NCBI RefSeq assembly: GCF_017353515.1 | Contig: NZ_JAFMPY010000022.1 | Location: 38,841-102,840 of the forward strand | Length of the DNA stretch: 64,000 nt | Source: Jiella sonneratiae | GTDB taxonomy: Bacteria; Pseudomonadota; Alphaproteobacteria; Rhizobiales; Rhizobiaceae | Reading direction: 5' to 3' | In this document: in pieces, positions 53,126 through 61,119 of the stretch | Layout: each line of letters starts with the position of its first letter | How positions within the stretch are numbered: position 1 is the first letter of the stretch | Notes under the pieces: generated by a model | Told to the model about the DNA's origin: nothing | What the model saw: the letters and a program-made list of their open reading frames with translations, nothing else | Database searches by the model: none | Translations under genes and position numbers: made by a program

Positions 53126-55489
53126 TCAGGAGACGGTGAGGGTGCCGGCCGTCGCCAGACGCGCGACGAGCGTCTCGATCGCTTCCGGCTTGCTGAAGAA
53201 GTAGCCCTGCGCGAGGGGAATACCGGTCGCGGCGATCGCCTTCACCTGCGCGTCGTCCTCGAGACCTTCGGCGACCACCGTGAAGCCGATCCGGTCGGCG
53301 AGATGCTGGACGAGTTCGACGACGGATCGCGCGGCATCGTTGTCGCCGATCACGCTGGCGAAGCTGCGGTCGATCTTCACCTTGTCGAAGGAGTAGGTGG
53401 CGAGATAGCCGATCGAGGCGTAGCCCGTGCCGAAATCGTCGAGCGAGAAGCGCAGCCCCATGGCGCGCAGTTCGGCCATCGTCTCCAGCGTCTGGCGTGA
53501 ATCGTCGATCAGCACCGATTCGGTGACCTCGACCTCCAGCCGGCCGGGGGAAACCTTCTCGCGCTCCATGATGGCGCGGATGGCCGCGACCAGGCGGCCG
53601 GGCTGCCGGAACTGCATCGGCGAGACGTTGACCGAGATCGAGACCCCGGCCGGCAGCCGCCGGGCATCGGCCGCCGCGCGGGCGAAGACCCATTCCCCGA
53701 GATCGGAGATGAGGTCGCTGCGCTCGGCGATCGGAATGAACTCGGCCGGCGAGACCCGGCCCATCGACGGGTGGTTCCAGCGCAGCAGCGCCTCGACGGC
53801 CACCACCTTGCCGGAGGTGATCTCGACGATCGGCTGGTAGGCGAGCTCGAACTGTCCGGCGGCCAGCCCCTCGCGCATTTCCCCCTCGAGTTCGGTCCGG
53901 CGGCGGAAGGACGCCGCCATCTCCGGCCGGAACAGGCAGGCCCGGCTCTTGCCGCTCGACTTCGATTCGTAGAGGGCGAGGTCGGCGGCGGTCATCAGCG
54001 AGGTGCCGTCGGGGCCGTGCGACGGGCCGACGGCGATGCCGATGCTGGCGGAGATCTGGAACTTGCGGTCGCCGACGATGACCGGCGGCGCCAGCGCCTG
54101 CATCAGGCGGTCGGCGGCGGCAAGGCCGGTCTCGCCGTCGGCCGAGGGGATGATCGCGACGAACTCGTCGCCGCCGAAGCGGGCGAGGAAGTCGGAGACG
54201 CGGAAGGCCGAGCGGATGCGTTCGGCGATCGCGACGAGAACCTTGTCGCCGGTGCCGTGGCCGAGGGAATCGTTCACGGTCTTGAAGTCGTCGAGGTCGA
54301 TGTAGAGGATCGCCACCGATCCGATCCCCTCGCGGAAGCCGGGACCGATCGATTCCAGCATGCGGTCGAGCTCGTGGCGGTTGGCGAGCCCGGTCAGCGG
54401 ATCGGTGCGGGCGAGGGTCTCGATCTTCTGCTGGGTCTGCTTGCGCTCGGAAATGTCCTCGGTGACGATGAGGACGCCCGACGCCTCGGTCGGCTCGACG
54501 TGGACGAGCAGCGTCTTGCCGCCCGGCGCCGCCAGTTCGCGCACCGACATGATCTTCTGCCTGAGCGTGCGGGCGACGTCCTGGCGGATCAGCGTCGCGT
54601 CGCTGCGCGACAGCCGCCGCGACCTGACCGCGGCGGTCAGCATGCCGTCGAGGCTGCGTGCCGAGGGATCGCCCTTGATGCCGAAGAGCTCGCCGTGGCG
54701 GTCGTTCTGCAGTTCCAGCGACAGCTCGTCGTCGAAGGTGACGAGGCCGTGGGTCATCGAGCGCAGCGCGAGATGCGCCTGTTCGGCGTGCTTGCGCGAC
54801 GACGCCTCCTTCTCCTCGGCCACCGAGGTCGCGTCGGCGAGGGCCCGGAGATTGCGGTTCAGCGACAGCACGATGACGAAGTTCGTCACCATGTAGAGGA
54901 CGATGAACACCGCGATCGACCGGTAATACGGCTGGTTCGAGAACTCCAGCGCCATGATCAGCGGCACGCACAGGCACAAGACCTGGACGATGACGTATTT
55001 CGGCCGGCCGGCATTGCGCGCGACGTATCCCGAGGAAAAGGCGATCGCCGCGATGACGTTGAGAAGCTGCACCGCCGGCAGCGTCTGATGGGCGATGGCG
55101 TGGAAGCAGCAGCAGCCCTGCAGCCCGGCAAAGAGCGTCGCGCCGATCTGGAACTCGATGTCCCAGCGCCGCACCGCCCGGCGATCCTCGCCCTCGTGGC
55201 AGGCGAGGCGATAGCGCACGAGCGTCGCGATGCGGCCGATGAGGACGACGATGGTCAGGCAGCTGAGCGTGTAGAAGACGCTGTCGCCGGTCCATTGCCA
55301 GGAGATCAGCATCACCATGATGCCGACGACGTTGGAGATGACGATCGAGGCCGGGGAGGAGAAGAGCGAGCCGACGAGCACGCTGTCGCGCTCGACCGAC
55401 GCGCCGCGTCGCGATCCGAAACGCGGGCTGCTGGTCCCGCGGCCGTTCATGGCCTGCGAGGCGAGATGGCTATCGGCTGAAATCGACAC
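53126..55489 (-). CDS. membrane GGDEF-EAL c-di-GMP signalling protein
   Basis: The 787-residue protein has about six hydrophobic helices in residues 45-210 (e.g. IVISNVVGIMVMLISW and IAVFIVLYMVTNFVIVLSL). A PAS-like part follows. The GGDEF domain is intact (DPLTGLANRHELDRML, RFGGDEF at 437-443) with an inhibitory-site RxxD (RVSD) five residues before. The EAL domain is also intact (EALLRW near 566, FSLDDFGTGYASIGYL, KIDRSF, VVAEGLED). Both synthesis and breakdown of c-di-GMP are possible. It lies downstream of an RpfF-like gene on the same strand. Confidence 0.93.
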   Translation of the reverse strand: MSISADSHLASQAMNGRGTSSPRFGSRRGASVERDSVLVGSLFSSPASIVISNVVGIMVMLISWQWTGDSVFYTLSCLTIVVLIGRIATLVRYRLACHEGEDRRAVRRWDIEFQIGATLFAGLQGCCCFHAIAHQTLPAVQLLNVIAAIAFSSGYVARNAGRPKYVIVQVLCLCVPLIMALEFSNQPYYRSIAVFIVLYMVTNFVIVLSLNRNLRALADATSVAEEKEASSRKHAEQAHLALRSMTHGLVTFDDELSLELQNDRHGELFGIKGDPSARSLDGMLTAAVRSRRLSRSDATLIRQDVARTLRQKIMSVRELAAPGGKTLLVHVEPTEASGVLIVTEDISERKQTQQKIETLARTDPLTGLANRHELDRMLESIGPGFREGIGSVAILYIDLDDFKTVNDSLGHGTGDKVLVAIAERIRSAFRVSDFLARFGGDEFVAIIPSADGETGLAAADRLMQALAPPVIVGDRKFQISASIGIAVGPSHGPDGTSLMTAADLALYESKSSGKSRACLFRPEMAASFRRRTELEGEMREGLAAGQFELAYQPIVEITSGKVVAVEALLRWNHPSMGRVSPAEFIPIAERSDLISDLGEWVFARAAADARRLPAGVSISVNVSPMQFRQPGRLVAAIRAIMEREKVSPGRLEVEVTESVLIDDSRQTLETMAELRAMGLRFSLDDFGTGYASIGYLATYSFDKVKIDRSFASVIGDNDAARSVVELVQHLADRIGFTVVAEGLEDDAQVKAIAATGIPLAQGYFFSKPEAIETLVARLATAGTLTVS

Positions 55490-55650
55490 CGCTGATCCAG
55501 GTCATGGTGGCCCCACTGGCCGAAACGCTATGACCAAACTATTGACGCTTAACTAATGGACCATGGTTACGGAGAGGAAAATTCATGAAAGTCGAGCGGA
55601 ATGGCGGTTCCGCCCGAAAATGCCGCTGCCGGTGCGACGCCGGGGAGCGA

Positions 55651-56577
55651 TCAGCCCATGCGGCCGAGCATGCGCTCCTGGGCGCTGACGATGCGCCGCA
55701 GCCGCGTCACCTCCGCCTCGCCGAGCGCCAGCATGTGCTCCACCCAGGCGGCGCCGGCGGCGGAAAGCTCGGACGCGAGGTCCGGCGCCATCCGGTTGAA
55801 CGCCGCGGCGATGGCGATGCGCGAGCGGCGCGAGGCGGCGGACTTCTTGCAGAATTCGCGCACCCACATCGCCCCGGCGCCGTCGCCGACGACGGCGTCG
55901 ACGGCGCCCTTTTCCTGAAATTCGAAGGCCGAGAAGTTCCTGCCGGAGAGCAGGATGCGCTCTGCCTCGATCGGTCCGATCCGGCGGGCGAGGATCGGCG
56001 CGGCGGCGATGGGAAAGTGGTTGTAGTTGATCTCGGGATAGCAGAACGTCGCGGATTCCTCGGCGACCATGACGTGGCAGGCGCGGGCCGGATCGATGCC
56101 GCCGCCGAGCGCCCGCCCGTGCACCGCCGCGACGGTGGCGAAGCGCCCGCCGAGGCCGGTGAGGTTGTTCTCGATGACGGCGCAGGCGGTCTCGGCGTAG
56201 CGCACCAGCCCGTCGCCGTCCCGCCGCGCCAGGCAGTCGAGATAGAAGTCGAGGTCGCCACCGAGCGAGAACACCGGGCCCGCGGTGCGGAAGGCGAGCA
56301 CCTCGACCGGCATCGGCTCGCCCGCCTCGACCATCGCGCGCAGCGCCGTCTGGACGCGCAGGACGCTGTCGACCAGCGGCAGGGTGAAGACCGGCTTCGG
56401 CTCGGGATGCATGACGATCCAGAGCAGGCGGTCCTGTTCCTCGAACATCAGCTGGACCTGCGGCAGGGCGCCGGTCCGGTCGATGATGCGGTCGACGATC
56501 CGGTTGTCGGTCCGGGCGGGAGCGGGCGCGGCCGCGGGTTGCAATTCGAGGCTATTGACGACCTGAACCTGCAGCAT
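55651..56577 (-). CDS. RpfF-like crotonase (putative DSF synthase)
   Basis: The 308-residue protein belongs to the enoyl-CoA hydratase superfamily and follows RpfF closely: LWIVMHPEPKPVFTLPLVDS, PVFSLGGDLDFYLDCLARRD, GLGGRFATVAAVHGRALGGG, YPEINYNHFPIAAAPILARR and RILLSGRNFSAFEFQEKGAV. RpfF makes cis-2-unsaturated fatty-acid signals. Of the two catalytic Glu of RpfF, the second is present (Glu182 in YPEI) and the first is Asp162 (GGGID). The spacing of 20 residues is conserved. Start 56577 follows GGAG. Its neighbour is a c-di-GMP enzyme. Confidence 0.8.
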   Translation of the reverse strand: MLQVQVVNSLELQPAAAPAPARTDNRIVDRIIDRTGALPQVQLMFEEQDRLLWIVMHPEPKPVFTLPLVDSVLRVQTALRAMVEAGEPMPVEVLAFRTAGPVFSLGGDLDFYLDCLARRDGDGLVRYAETACAVIENNLTGLGGRFATVAAVHGRALGGGIDPARACHVMVAEESATFCYPEINYNHFPIAAAPILARRIGPIEAERILLSGRNFSAFEFQEKGAVDAVVGDGAGAMWVREFCKKSAASRRSRIAIAAAFNRMAPDLASELSAAGAAWVEHMLALGEAEVTRLRRIVSAQERMLGRMG

Positions 56578-56674
56578 TGGATACAATCTCCACTCGACCG
56601 ACAAGGAAAGCTTAACGGTGCAACCGCACTCTGTAAATTTGCATCGTAAGAGAGGGTTAATGTGACCGGTTTGC

Positions 56675-56690
56675 GTAACGATTTCTTAAC
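56675..56690 (-). promoter_or_regulatory. CtrA-like site upstream of the RpfF-like gene
   Basis: On the minus strand GTTAAGAAATCGTTAC reads TTAA-N7-TTAC, one base from the CtrA consensus TTAA-N7-TTAA. The plus strand over the same bases ends in TTAACCAT, the form reported for Brucella CtrA sites. It lies about 100 bases before the start codon. More TTAA half-sites lie nearer to the gene. Confidence 0.5.
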
Positions 56691-56958
56691 CATGCGGCGG
56701 CCGGGCGGGGAGGCGTCCGGGCTTGGCCCGGCGCCGCGGCGTTGCGAAATCGGCAAAAACAAATCGCTGGGAGGCTGACGACAGGAGGTGAAAGGCCGGG
56801 ATGGGAGGTGGACCGCCCGCCGGTTTGCCGCCGCGCCTCGGCTATCGTCGCGGCTCCCGCTCGCCGGTGACGGCGTACCGACCACTCGGCTGACGCCACG
56901 TCCAAGCCGGACTGCGCTTCACGCGCTCTCGAGGCTCCGGGTCGGACAAGCGGAATTT

Positions 56959-57003
56959 TGGTGGGCGCGTTGGGACTCGAACCCAAGACCTACAGATTTA
57001 AAG
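56959..57003 (-). other. 3' fragment of a tRNA-Lys-like gene, putative att site
   Basis: On the minus strand a sequence from the anticodon loop (CTTTAAA) through TCTGT-AGGTC, a complete T arm (TTGGG TTCGAGT CCCAA), CGCGCCC, A and CCA is present. The 5' half of a tRNA (GGGCGCG... D arm) is absent. The five-base variable loop and acceptor arm fit tRNA-Lys better than tRNA-Leu. It lies 60 bases from the stop of an integrase, as expected for the attachment site of an integrated element. Confidence 0.72.
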
Positions 57004-57042
57004 TCTTCACCGGAAGCCTTTATCCCAAAGGTTTGAGCGGTT

Positions 57043-57066
57043 CATGTCGCATCCATGTCGCATCAA
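57043..57066. repeat. direct repeat at the element boundary
   Basis: CATGTCGCATC occurs twice in succession at the end of the integrase gene. It may be an arm-type site for the recombinase next to the att core. Confidence 0.4.
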
Positions 57067-58238
57067 GCCAGCAGCGCAGCCTCGGCTGAGGCCAGTTCCG
57101 AGGCGTCGTCGCTGGACGGGAAGAGGTGCGAATAGGTGTCCATCGTAAGCGCGATCGTGGAATGGCCGAGCCGTTCCTGAACGGTTTTCGGCGGCAGGCC
57201 GAGCCCGCCGTCCTCGCGCCGGTTGATCAGCCAGGAGGCATAGAAATGCCGCAGGGCGTGAAGGCCGGTGTATTTCGCCTCCGGCCCGTCCTCGCCGTCC
57301 ACAGCCACGCCCGCGGCGATCATGGCCGGATGAAGCCCGCGCCGGACGATGTTCGTGTGGCTTTCGACGTTGCCGGATCCGTTCGGGAAGACGAGCCCCA
57401 GGTCTCCCTTCGGACAGGCGAGCTTCCATTCGCGCAACGTGTTGATGACGAGCGGCGGGGCAGGGACCGTGCGCTCGCCGGCCTCCGACTTGGGGCGGCC
57501 GATGTCGTTCAGGAAGTCGGCCCGCTGGCGGACATGCACCACGCCCTTGTCGAGATCGACGTCGTCCCAACGAAGGCCGCGCAACTCCGAAGCCCGAAGC
57601 CCGGTGAAGATCGCCGTCAGAAGGAGCGGGCGCCAGCGGCCATCGAGGACGCCGACGAGCGCCTTCACCTCCTCGCGGGTGGGAATGTCCACCCCGAGCT
57701 TCAGACGGCCCTTCTGACGCTTCTCCGCGCGCCTGTCGCGACCCTTCTGCCGGGCCCGGCCCTTGTCCCTGACAGCGTTCCTGACGACGAGTCCGCGCTC
57801 CTGCGCATCGGATATGATCGATCCAAGCGTGACCATGACCTTGCGCACCATCGCGGGCGAGCGGCCGGTCTCGATCATCGTCTCCTCGAACTCGCGGACG
57901 GCGGGCACGGTCAGGCGCGACAGCAGGGTCTCGCCGATCAGCGGCACGATGTGCAGCCGGACATGCTGGCGATACTGGACCAGCGTCCCATGCTCGACGC
58001 GGCGCTCGGAGGCCTTGAGCCATAGCTCGCCGGCCGCGGCCACCGTGGCGCTCGCGGAGTCGGCGACGTGCGTCCCCTCGCGCACCTCGACGCTCGCCGT
58101 CGCGGCGAACGCGTCGGCCTCTTTCTTCCGGGCGAAGGTCTTCAGCCGGCGCTTGCCGGCGCCGTCGGTGTAGTCGACGACCCAGGCGGTGCGCTCGACG
58201 CCCTTCGGCGTGGTCCAGGTGCGGCGGCGGACGCTCAC
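57063..58238 (-). CDS. tyrosine recombinase (phage-type integrase)
   Basis: The 391-residue protein has an N-terminal arm-binding domain, a SAM-like core-binding domain (VEHGTLVQYRQHVRLHIVPL) and a catalytic domain with the complete set: Arg in FTGLRASELRGLRW, His-Arg in LHALRHFYASWL, His in LGHSTIALT and Tyr in MDTYSHLF. It starts with GTG, which overlaps the stop of the Arc-type gene (GTGA). Its C-terminus ends beside a tRNA fragment, so it probably integrates the element by recombination at that tRNA. Confidence 0.94.
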   Translation of the reverse strand: MSVRRRTWTTPKGVERTAWVVDYTDGAGKRRLKTFARKKEADAFAATASVEVREGTHVADSASATVAAAGELWLKASERRVEHGTLVQYRQHVRLHIVPLIGETLLSRLTVPAVREFEETMIETGRSPAMVRKVMVTLGSIISDAQERGLVVRNAVRDKGRARQKGRDRRAEKRQKGRLKLGVDIPTREEVKALVGVLDGRWRPLLLTAIFTGLRASELRGLRWDDVDLDKGVVHVRQRADFLNDIGRPKSEAGERTVPAPPLVINTLREWKLACPKGDLGLVFPNGSGNVESHTNIVRRGLHPAMIAAGVAVDGEDGPEAKYTGLHALRHFYASWLINRREDGGLGLPPKTVQERLGHSTIALTMDTYSHLFPSSDDASELASAEAALLA

Positions 58239-58837
58239 TTCAGAACGTCCGCTTCATCGTCAAGATCTTCGCGCGATAAAGCCTCATGCCGAGCACGCAG
58301 ACCGGCTTCGTATCCTTCTTTGTAGATTTCAAACTCCTCGTCCGACATTCCACCGCCGCGCTGAAGTCGTCGCGCCATAGCTCTCCAGTCTGGATCTAAC
58401 GGGTACTTCGCGGTGCTCCGCCCACGCGAGAGAGCATCGATCTCGACCTGATCCAGCCGGGCGGTGTCTTGTTCGGATTCGTCTTCAGCGAACTCCTCTT
58501 CCCACAGCTCCAAGCGACGATGGAGACGATCGCGTGTGGCTTCGTCAACGCCTCCAAGAGTTCCGTCCGAGATAGAGCGTAAAGTATCGACGAGTTCGTT
58601 GAATAGGCGATTGACAGGTGGGTTTTCCTCCCCCGCCTTCAAAACGGCAATCAAGCCGAGAAGCCGCGACACTCGCTCCTCGATCCCCTCCGGCTCAGGA
58701 AACTCATTTTCCAGAATGCGGATGATCTCGTCGTTCATGGATCGACCCTGAAGCTCCGCGTACGCCTTCACGCGGTCGCGTAGTCCCGGCGGGAATCGCA
58801 ACATGTATTGGTCGGCACCCCTGCCTGCCTTCGCCAT
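58235..58837 (-). CDS. Arc family ribbon-helix-helix regulator
   Basis: The 200-residue protein starts MAKAGRGADQYMLRFPPGLR and continues DRVKAYAELQGRSMNDEIIR, the Arc-type RHH DNA-binding fold (beta strand then two helices). The remaining 140 residues are acidic and of unknown function. It is coupled to the integrase gene (GTGA overlap). Three 17-bp near-palindromes lie in the divergent promoter just upstream and are likely operators. Confidence 0.85.
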   Translation of the reverse strand: MAKAGRGADQYMLRFPPGLRDRVKAYAELQGRSMNDEIIRILENEFPEPEGIEERVSRLLGLIAVLKAGEENPPVNRLFNELVDTLRSISDGTLGGVDEATRDRLHRRLELWEEEFAEDESEQDTARLDQVEIDALSRGRSTAKYPLDPDWRAMARRLQRGGGMSDEEFEIYKEGYEAGLRARHEALSREDLDDEADVLK

Positions 58838-58859
58838 TTTCCATCGTCCCCCGTGAATG

Positions 58860-58927
58860 CCTAAGACTGTCTTAGGTGACGCTTGACTTCAAGCCTAAGA
58901 CCGTATTACCCCTATGACCGTCTTATG
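58860..58927. promoter_or_regulatory. phased array of 17-bp operators
   Basis: CCTAAGACTGTCTTAGG is a perfect palindrome at 58860-58876. CCTAAGACCGTATTACC at 58894-58910 and CCTATGACCGTCTTATG at 58911-58927 are close copies. The starts are 34 and 17 bases apart, so all lie in one 17-bp register; the unit at 58877-58893 does not match. They sit between the Arc-type gene and the divergent HTH gene. Confidence 0.7.
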
Positions 58928-58945
58928 AAGAAAGGCTTACCGTGA

Positions 58946-59137
58946 ATGACAAAGGAAACGAATGACGCCCTCGATCTCCTGTGGGGGATCGCGGCGATTG
59001 CGGCCTTCATCGGAAGGACCGAGCGGCAAACCTACCACATGCTCGTGTCTGGGCATCTGCCGGCCAAACAGGTCGGTGAGCGCTGGGTGGCCAAGCGCGA
59101 GGCGCTGGAGCGGTTCTTTGAGGAGACCGCGGCATGA
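58946..59137 (+). CDS. small HTH protein, excisionase-like
   Basis: The 63-residue protein has a winged-helix/MerR-like segment typical of excisionases: IAAFIGRTERQTYHMLVSGH followed by LPAKQVGERWVAKREALERF. It is the first gene to the right of the operator array. It may direct excision or act as an early regulator of the element. Confidence 0.75.
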   Translation: MTKETNDALDLLWGIAAIAAFIGRTERQTYHMLVSGHLPAKQVGERWVAKREALERFFEETAA

Positions 59138-59157
59138 CCCTGAAAACGAAAAGGCCC

Positions 59158-59190
59158 GGCCAGGAGCTTGCACCCTCCTGCCGAGCCGGA
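59158..59190 (+). other. hairpin upstream of the next small gene
   Basis: GGC-CGGC-CAGGAG-like and CTCCTGCC-GA-GCC segments (about 59154-59190) form an imperfect stem around GCTTGCAC. It lies before the strong ribosome binding site of the next gene, which argues that this stretch is leader rather than coding. Confidence 0.4.
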
Positions 59191-59220
59191 ACACCCGAAA
59201 ACCCTAGGGAGAGAAACCGG

Positions 59221-59529
59221 ATGGACACGGAAACGAATACCACGCGCGCCGTCGAGGCGGCAAGCGAGCGGCGCTACTCGGGACCGGGGCTTTACAAGCT
59301 CAGCGGCTACAACGGGCCAAGCGTCGTCTTTCTGGACCCGCTTCCTGAGCCCCAGCGTACCAATCTTGGCGATGACGAGGATTGGCTCATGCTGTCGGAG
59401 ACAAAAGAGATGCGCCGGGATCAGGGCAACTGGTGGGTCCGTGCCGGCATCATCGAGCCCATGATCGTCCGCAAGGTGAGAGCCGTTCCTGCGGTCTCGG
59501 ATACAGAGCGAAAAAGGAGGGCGTCATGA
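59221..59529 (+). CDS. hypothetical element protein
   Basis: The 102-residue protein begins MDTETNTTRAVEAASERRYS and contains GPGLYKLSGYNGPSVVFLDP and DEDWLMLSETKEMRRDQGNW. No family is recognised. The start at 59221 follows GGGAGAG; an in-frame ATG at 59134 overlaps the previous stop (ATGA) but would add 29 residues with rare codons and a hairpin. The stop overlaps the next start. Confidence 0.6.
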   Translation: MDTETNTTRAVEAASERRYSGPGLYKLSGYNGPSVVFLDPLPEPQRTNLGDDEDWLMLSETKEMRRDQGNWWVRAGIIEPMIVRKVRAVPAVSDTERKRRAS

Positions 59530-59630
59530 TCCGCGCCCGCATCATCTTCGCGTGGCTGCTCTTGCGAGCGGCCCGCATCCTCACCGCCGCGTCGGGCGTC
59601 GTGGCGCCCGAATTGAGGGGGCGGCCATGA
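59526..59630 (+). CDS. very small hydrophobic peptide
   Basis: The 34-residue peptide begins MIRARIIFAWLLLRAARILT. It starts and ends with ATGA overlaps to both neighbours, which supports it as part of a translationally coupled chain. One amphipathic or membrane helix is visible. No function is assigned. Confidence 0.5.
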   Translation: MIRARIIFAWLLLRAARILTAASGVVAPELRGRP

Positions 59631-59971
59631 CGGTCTCCAATCTACCCATCGACCAAACGCAGATCATGCGTCTCGCCCTCAAGCGCATCGAGGCTGGCGC
59701 CTCAGTCGAGGACGCCGTGACGGATGTCATGCCTCGCGGCGCATGGGATCGCCTACCGCCGCACGAACGCGACGAACTCTTCAAAGTCGGCATCTTCAGC
59801 CGGCTGCAGGAAGCGATCATCACCTTCGTTGATGCGAACAAGGAAGCGCTGGTCGATCACATCGAAGCGACGGCTCCAAAAGAGCTCCGCTTCCTTGAGC
59901 CGGTACTACGGTCGCGGTTCGAAACCCGCGATCTCTTCCGCGCCATCCGTGAGCTGGAGATCGAGCCATGA
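59627..59971 (+). CDS. hypothetical element protein
   Basis: The 114-residue protein starts MTVSNLPIDQTQIMRLALKR and includes VEDAVTDVMPRGAWDRLPPH and ALVDHIEATAPKELRFLEP. It appears helical and acidic. No family is recognised. It overlaps the previous and next genes by four bases each. Confidence 0.65.
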   Translation: MTVSNLPIDQTQIMRLALKRIEAGASVEDAVTDVMPRGAWDRLPPHERDELFKVGIFSRLQEAIITFVDANKEALVDHIEATAPKELRFLEPVLRSRFETRDLFRAIRELEIEP

Positions 59972-60219
59972 GTGACTGTGTCCTTCGGCAGCTTCAGGAT
60001 GGTGTCTGTAGAGAGATCGACGAGATGGTCGACGCCGCCCGTGAGGCAATCGAGAATGACTGCCATCCCGGTTGCACGCTAAAAAAGCGATGGCCGCATC
60101 TGACGTGGGTGAACGCGGCAGAGATCTGCCGGATCGCCTCCGGCGAGGGCGACGAAAGCCGTCTCTTTTGGGAGGAAGCAATCCGTGTCTGCGCTAAGAT
60201 GGACGGAGACGCGGCATGA
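59968..60219 (+). CDS. hypothetical element protein, Cys-rich N-terminus
   Basis: The 83-residue protein starts MSDCVLRQLQDGVCREIDEM and includes NDCHPGCTLKKRWPHLTWVN. Five or so cysteines could hint at metal binding but no clear motif is present. It is coupled by ATGA overlaps on both sides. Confidence 0.6.
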   Translation: MSDCVLRQLQDGVCREIDEMVDAAREAIENDCHPGCTLKKRWPHLTWVNAAEICRIASGEGDESRLFWEEAIRVCAKMDGDAA

Positions 60220-60410
60220 GCACCTCCGCTCTCACCCCACCCGAGCACGAGCATAGCGCGGCTGTCGACGAGGCCGCGCGGTGGCTCGCTTCTCAGGCTG
60301 TCGCGCCTCATCCCATCGTTCCGGCGCTTCGGCGCCGGTTCGGGCTGACGGCGCCGGAAGCGTGCCAGGCGATCCGCGAGGCGGGGCTCATCCGCGGGAG
60401 AAGCCATTGA
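60216..60410 (+). CDS. hypothetical small protein, HTH-like
   Basis: The 64-residue protein contains PALRRRFGLTAPEACQAIRE followed by AGLIRGRSH, a short helix-turn-helix-like pattern seen in phage proteins that sense or bind DNA. It overlaps the previous gene by four bases and the next by TTGA. Confidence 0.55.
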   Translation: MSTSALTPPEHEHSAAVDEAARWLASQAVAPHPIVPALRRRFGLTAPEACQAIREAGLIRGRSH

Positions 60411-60961
60411 GCGGCGGCAAGCAGCGTGTAGACGCCACCGGCCGAAGCTCCGGTCGAATGACGCCACATGGGCCGAGGGGCAAGAAGGGCATCGGCAGCC
60501 AGTTCATCGCGCACCGTCGGGAGATGCGCCTTAGCGTCGGCTGGAGGCTCCTGACGGGCAACGACAAGCTGGCGCTGGAGCGGATCGAGGAGGAGCACAT
60601 GGCGCACGCCGGCCGTGAGAACGGCAAGCTCCACGTCACCTACTCCGACTTCGTTGAAGCGGGATTGCGCAGGGCGGCGGTCTCGACAGCACTGGCGCGC
60701 CTTCAGGCTCTCGGCTTCATCGAATGCGTCGACCATGGCCGCGCATCAAGAGCGGAGTTCCGCTTCCCTGCCTCGTATCGGCTCACCTACGTCCAAGGCA
60801 ACGTGCCCGCAACTGACGAATGGAAGGCGATCGTCACAGCCGACGAAGCCGAGCGACGGATCGCCAACGCCATGACAGCGCTGAACGAGCGGACGTCCGA
60901 TCTGCGCAAGAAGCTGAAGGCGAAGAGGGACGAAGCGTCTCCGGCAAGGAGGGCGGCATGA
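60407..60961 (+). CDS. winged-helix protein of the element (possible replication/regulator)
   Basis: The 184-residue protein has a central winged-helix-like segment: YSDFVEAGLRRAAVSTALAR, LQALGFIECVDHGRASRAEF. A charged C-terminus (LRKKLKAKRDEASPARRAA) follows. Size and position resemble the replication or regulatory proteins of alphaproteobacterial phage elements. A TTG at 60407 with GGGAGA upstream continues the overlap chain; ATG 60458 is an alternative. An iteron-like repeat lies just downstream. Confidence 0.6.
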   Translation: MSGGKQRVDATGRSSGRMTPHGPRGKKGIGSQFIAHRREMRLSVGWRLLTGNDKLALERIEEEHMAHAGRENGKLHVTYSDFVEAGLRRAAVSTALARLQALGFIECVDHGRASRAEFRFPASYRLTYVQGNVPATDEWKAIVTADEAERRIANAMTALNERTSDLRKKLKAKRDEASPARRAA

Positions 60962-61119
60962 AGAAAAAAAGCCAGTGCGGAAAGCGGAACCAAAGCCAGT
61001 GCGGAAAGCGGAACCGATCACCTCAAAAGCCAGTGCGGAAAGTGGAACTACTGTATCGGTTCCGGTTTCGTAACTACTATCTAGACTTCTCCGGAGGGGC
61101 CCCCGATGAAACATCGTGA
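60958..61119 (+). CDS. small basic protein encoded over iteron-like repeats
   Basis: The 53-residue product begins MKKKSQCGKRNQSQCGKRNR, a direct translation of the DNA repeats at 60968-61049. It is ATGA-coupled to the previous gene. It may be a genuine basic peptide, or the frame may simply cross a non-coding repeat region. Confidence 0.4.
   Translation: MKKKSQCGKRNQSQCGKRNRSPQKPVRKVELLYRFRFRNYYLDFSGGAPDETS
60968..61049. repeat. iteron-like direct repeats
   Basis: A 24-base unit starting AAAGCCAGTGCGGAAAGCGG occurs at 60968-60991 and 60992-61015 without a gap, and again with two changes at 61026-61049. The element's winged-helix protein is encoded directly upstream. Such repeats can be replication iterons or regulator sites. 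Confidence 0.65.

Noticed and set aside
53771..55480. 569-codon plus-strand open frame opposite the GGDEF-EAL gene
   Set aside because: Composition is that of an antisense frame, rich in Arg, Asp, Gly and Val without pattern.
56959..57040. Complete tRNA gene, possibly an ochre suppressor (loop CTTTAAA)
   Set aside because: The 5' half, D arm and matching acceptor strand are absent, so it is only a 3' fragment; the loop base probably reflects the recombination site.
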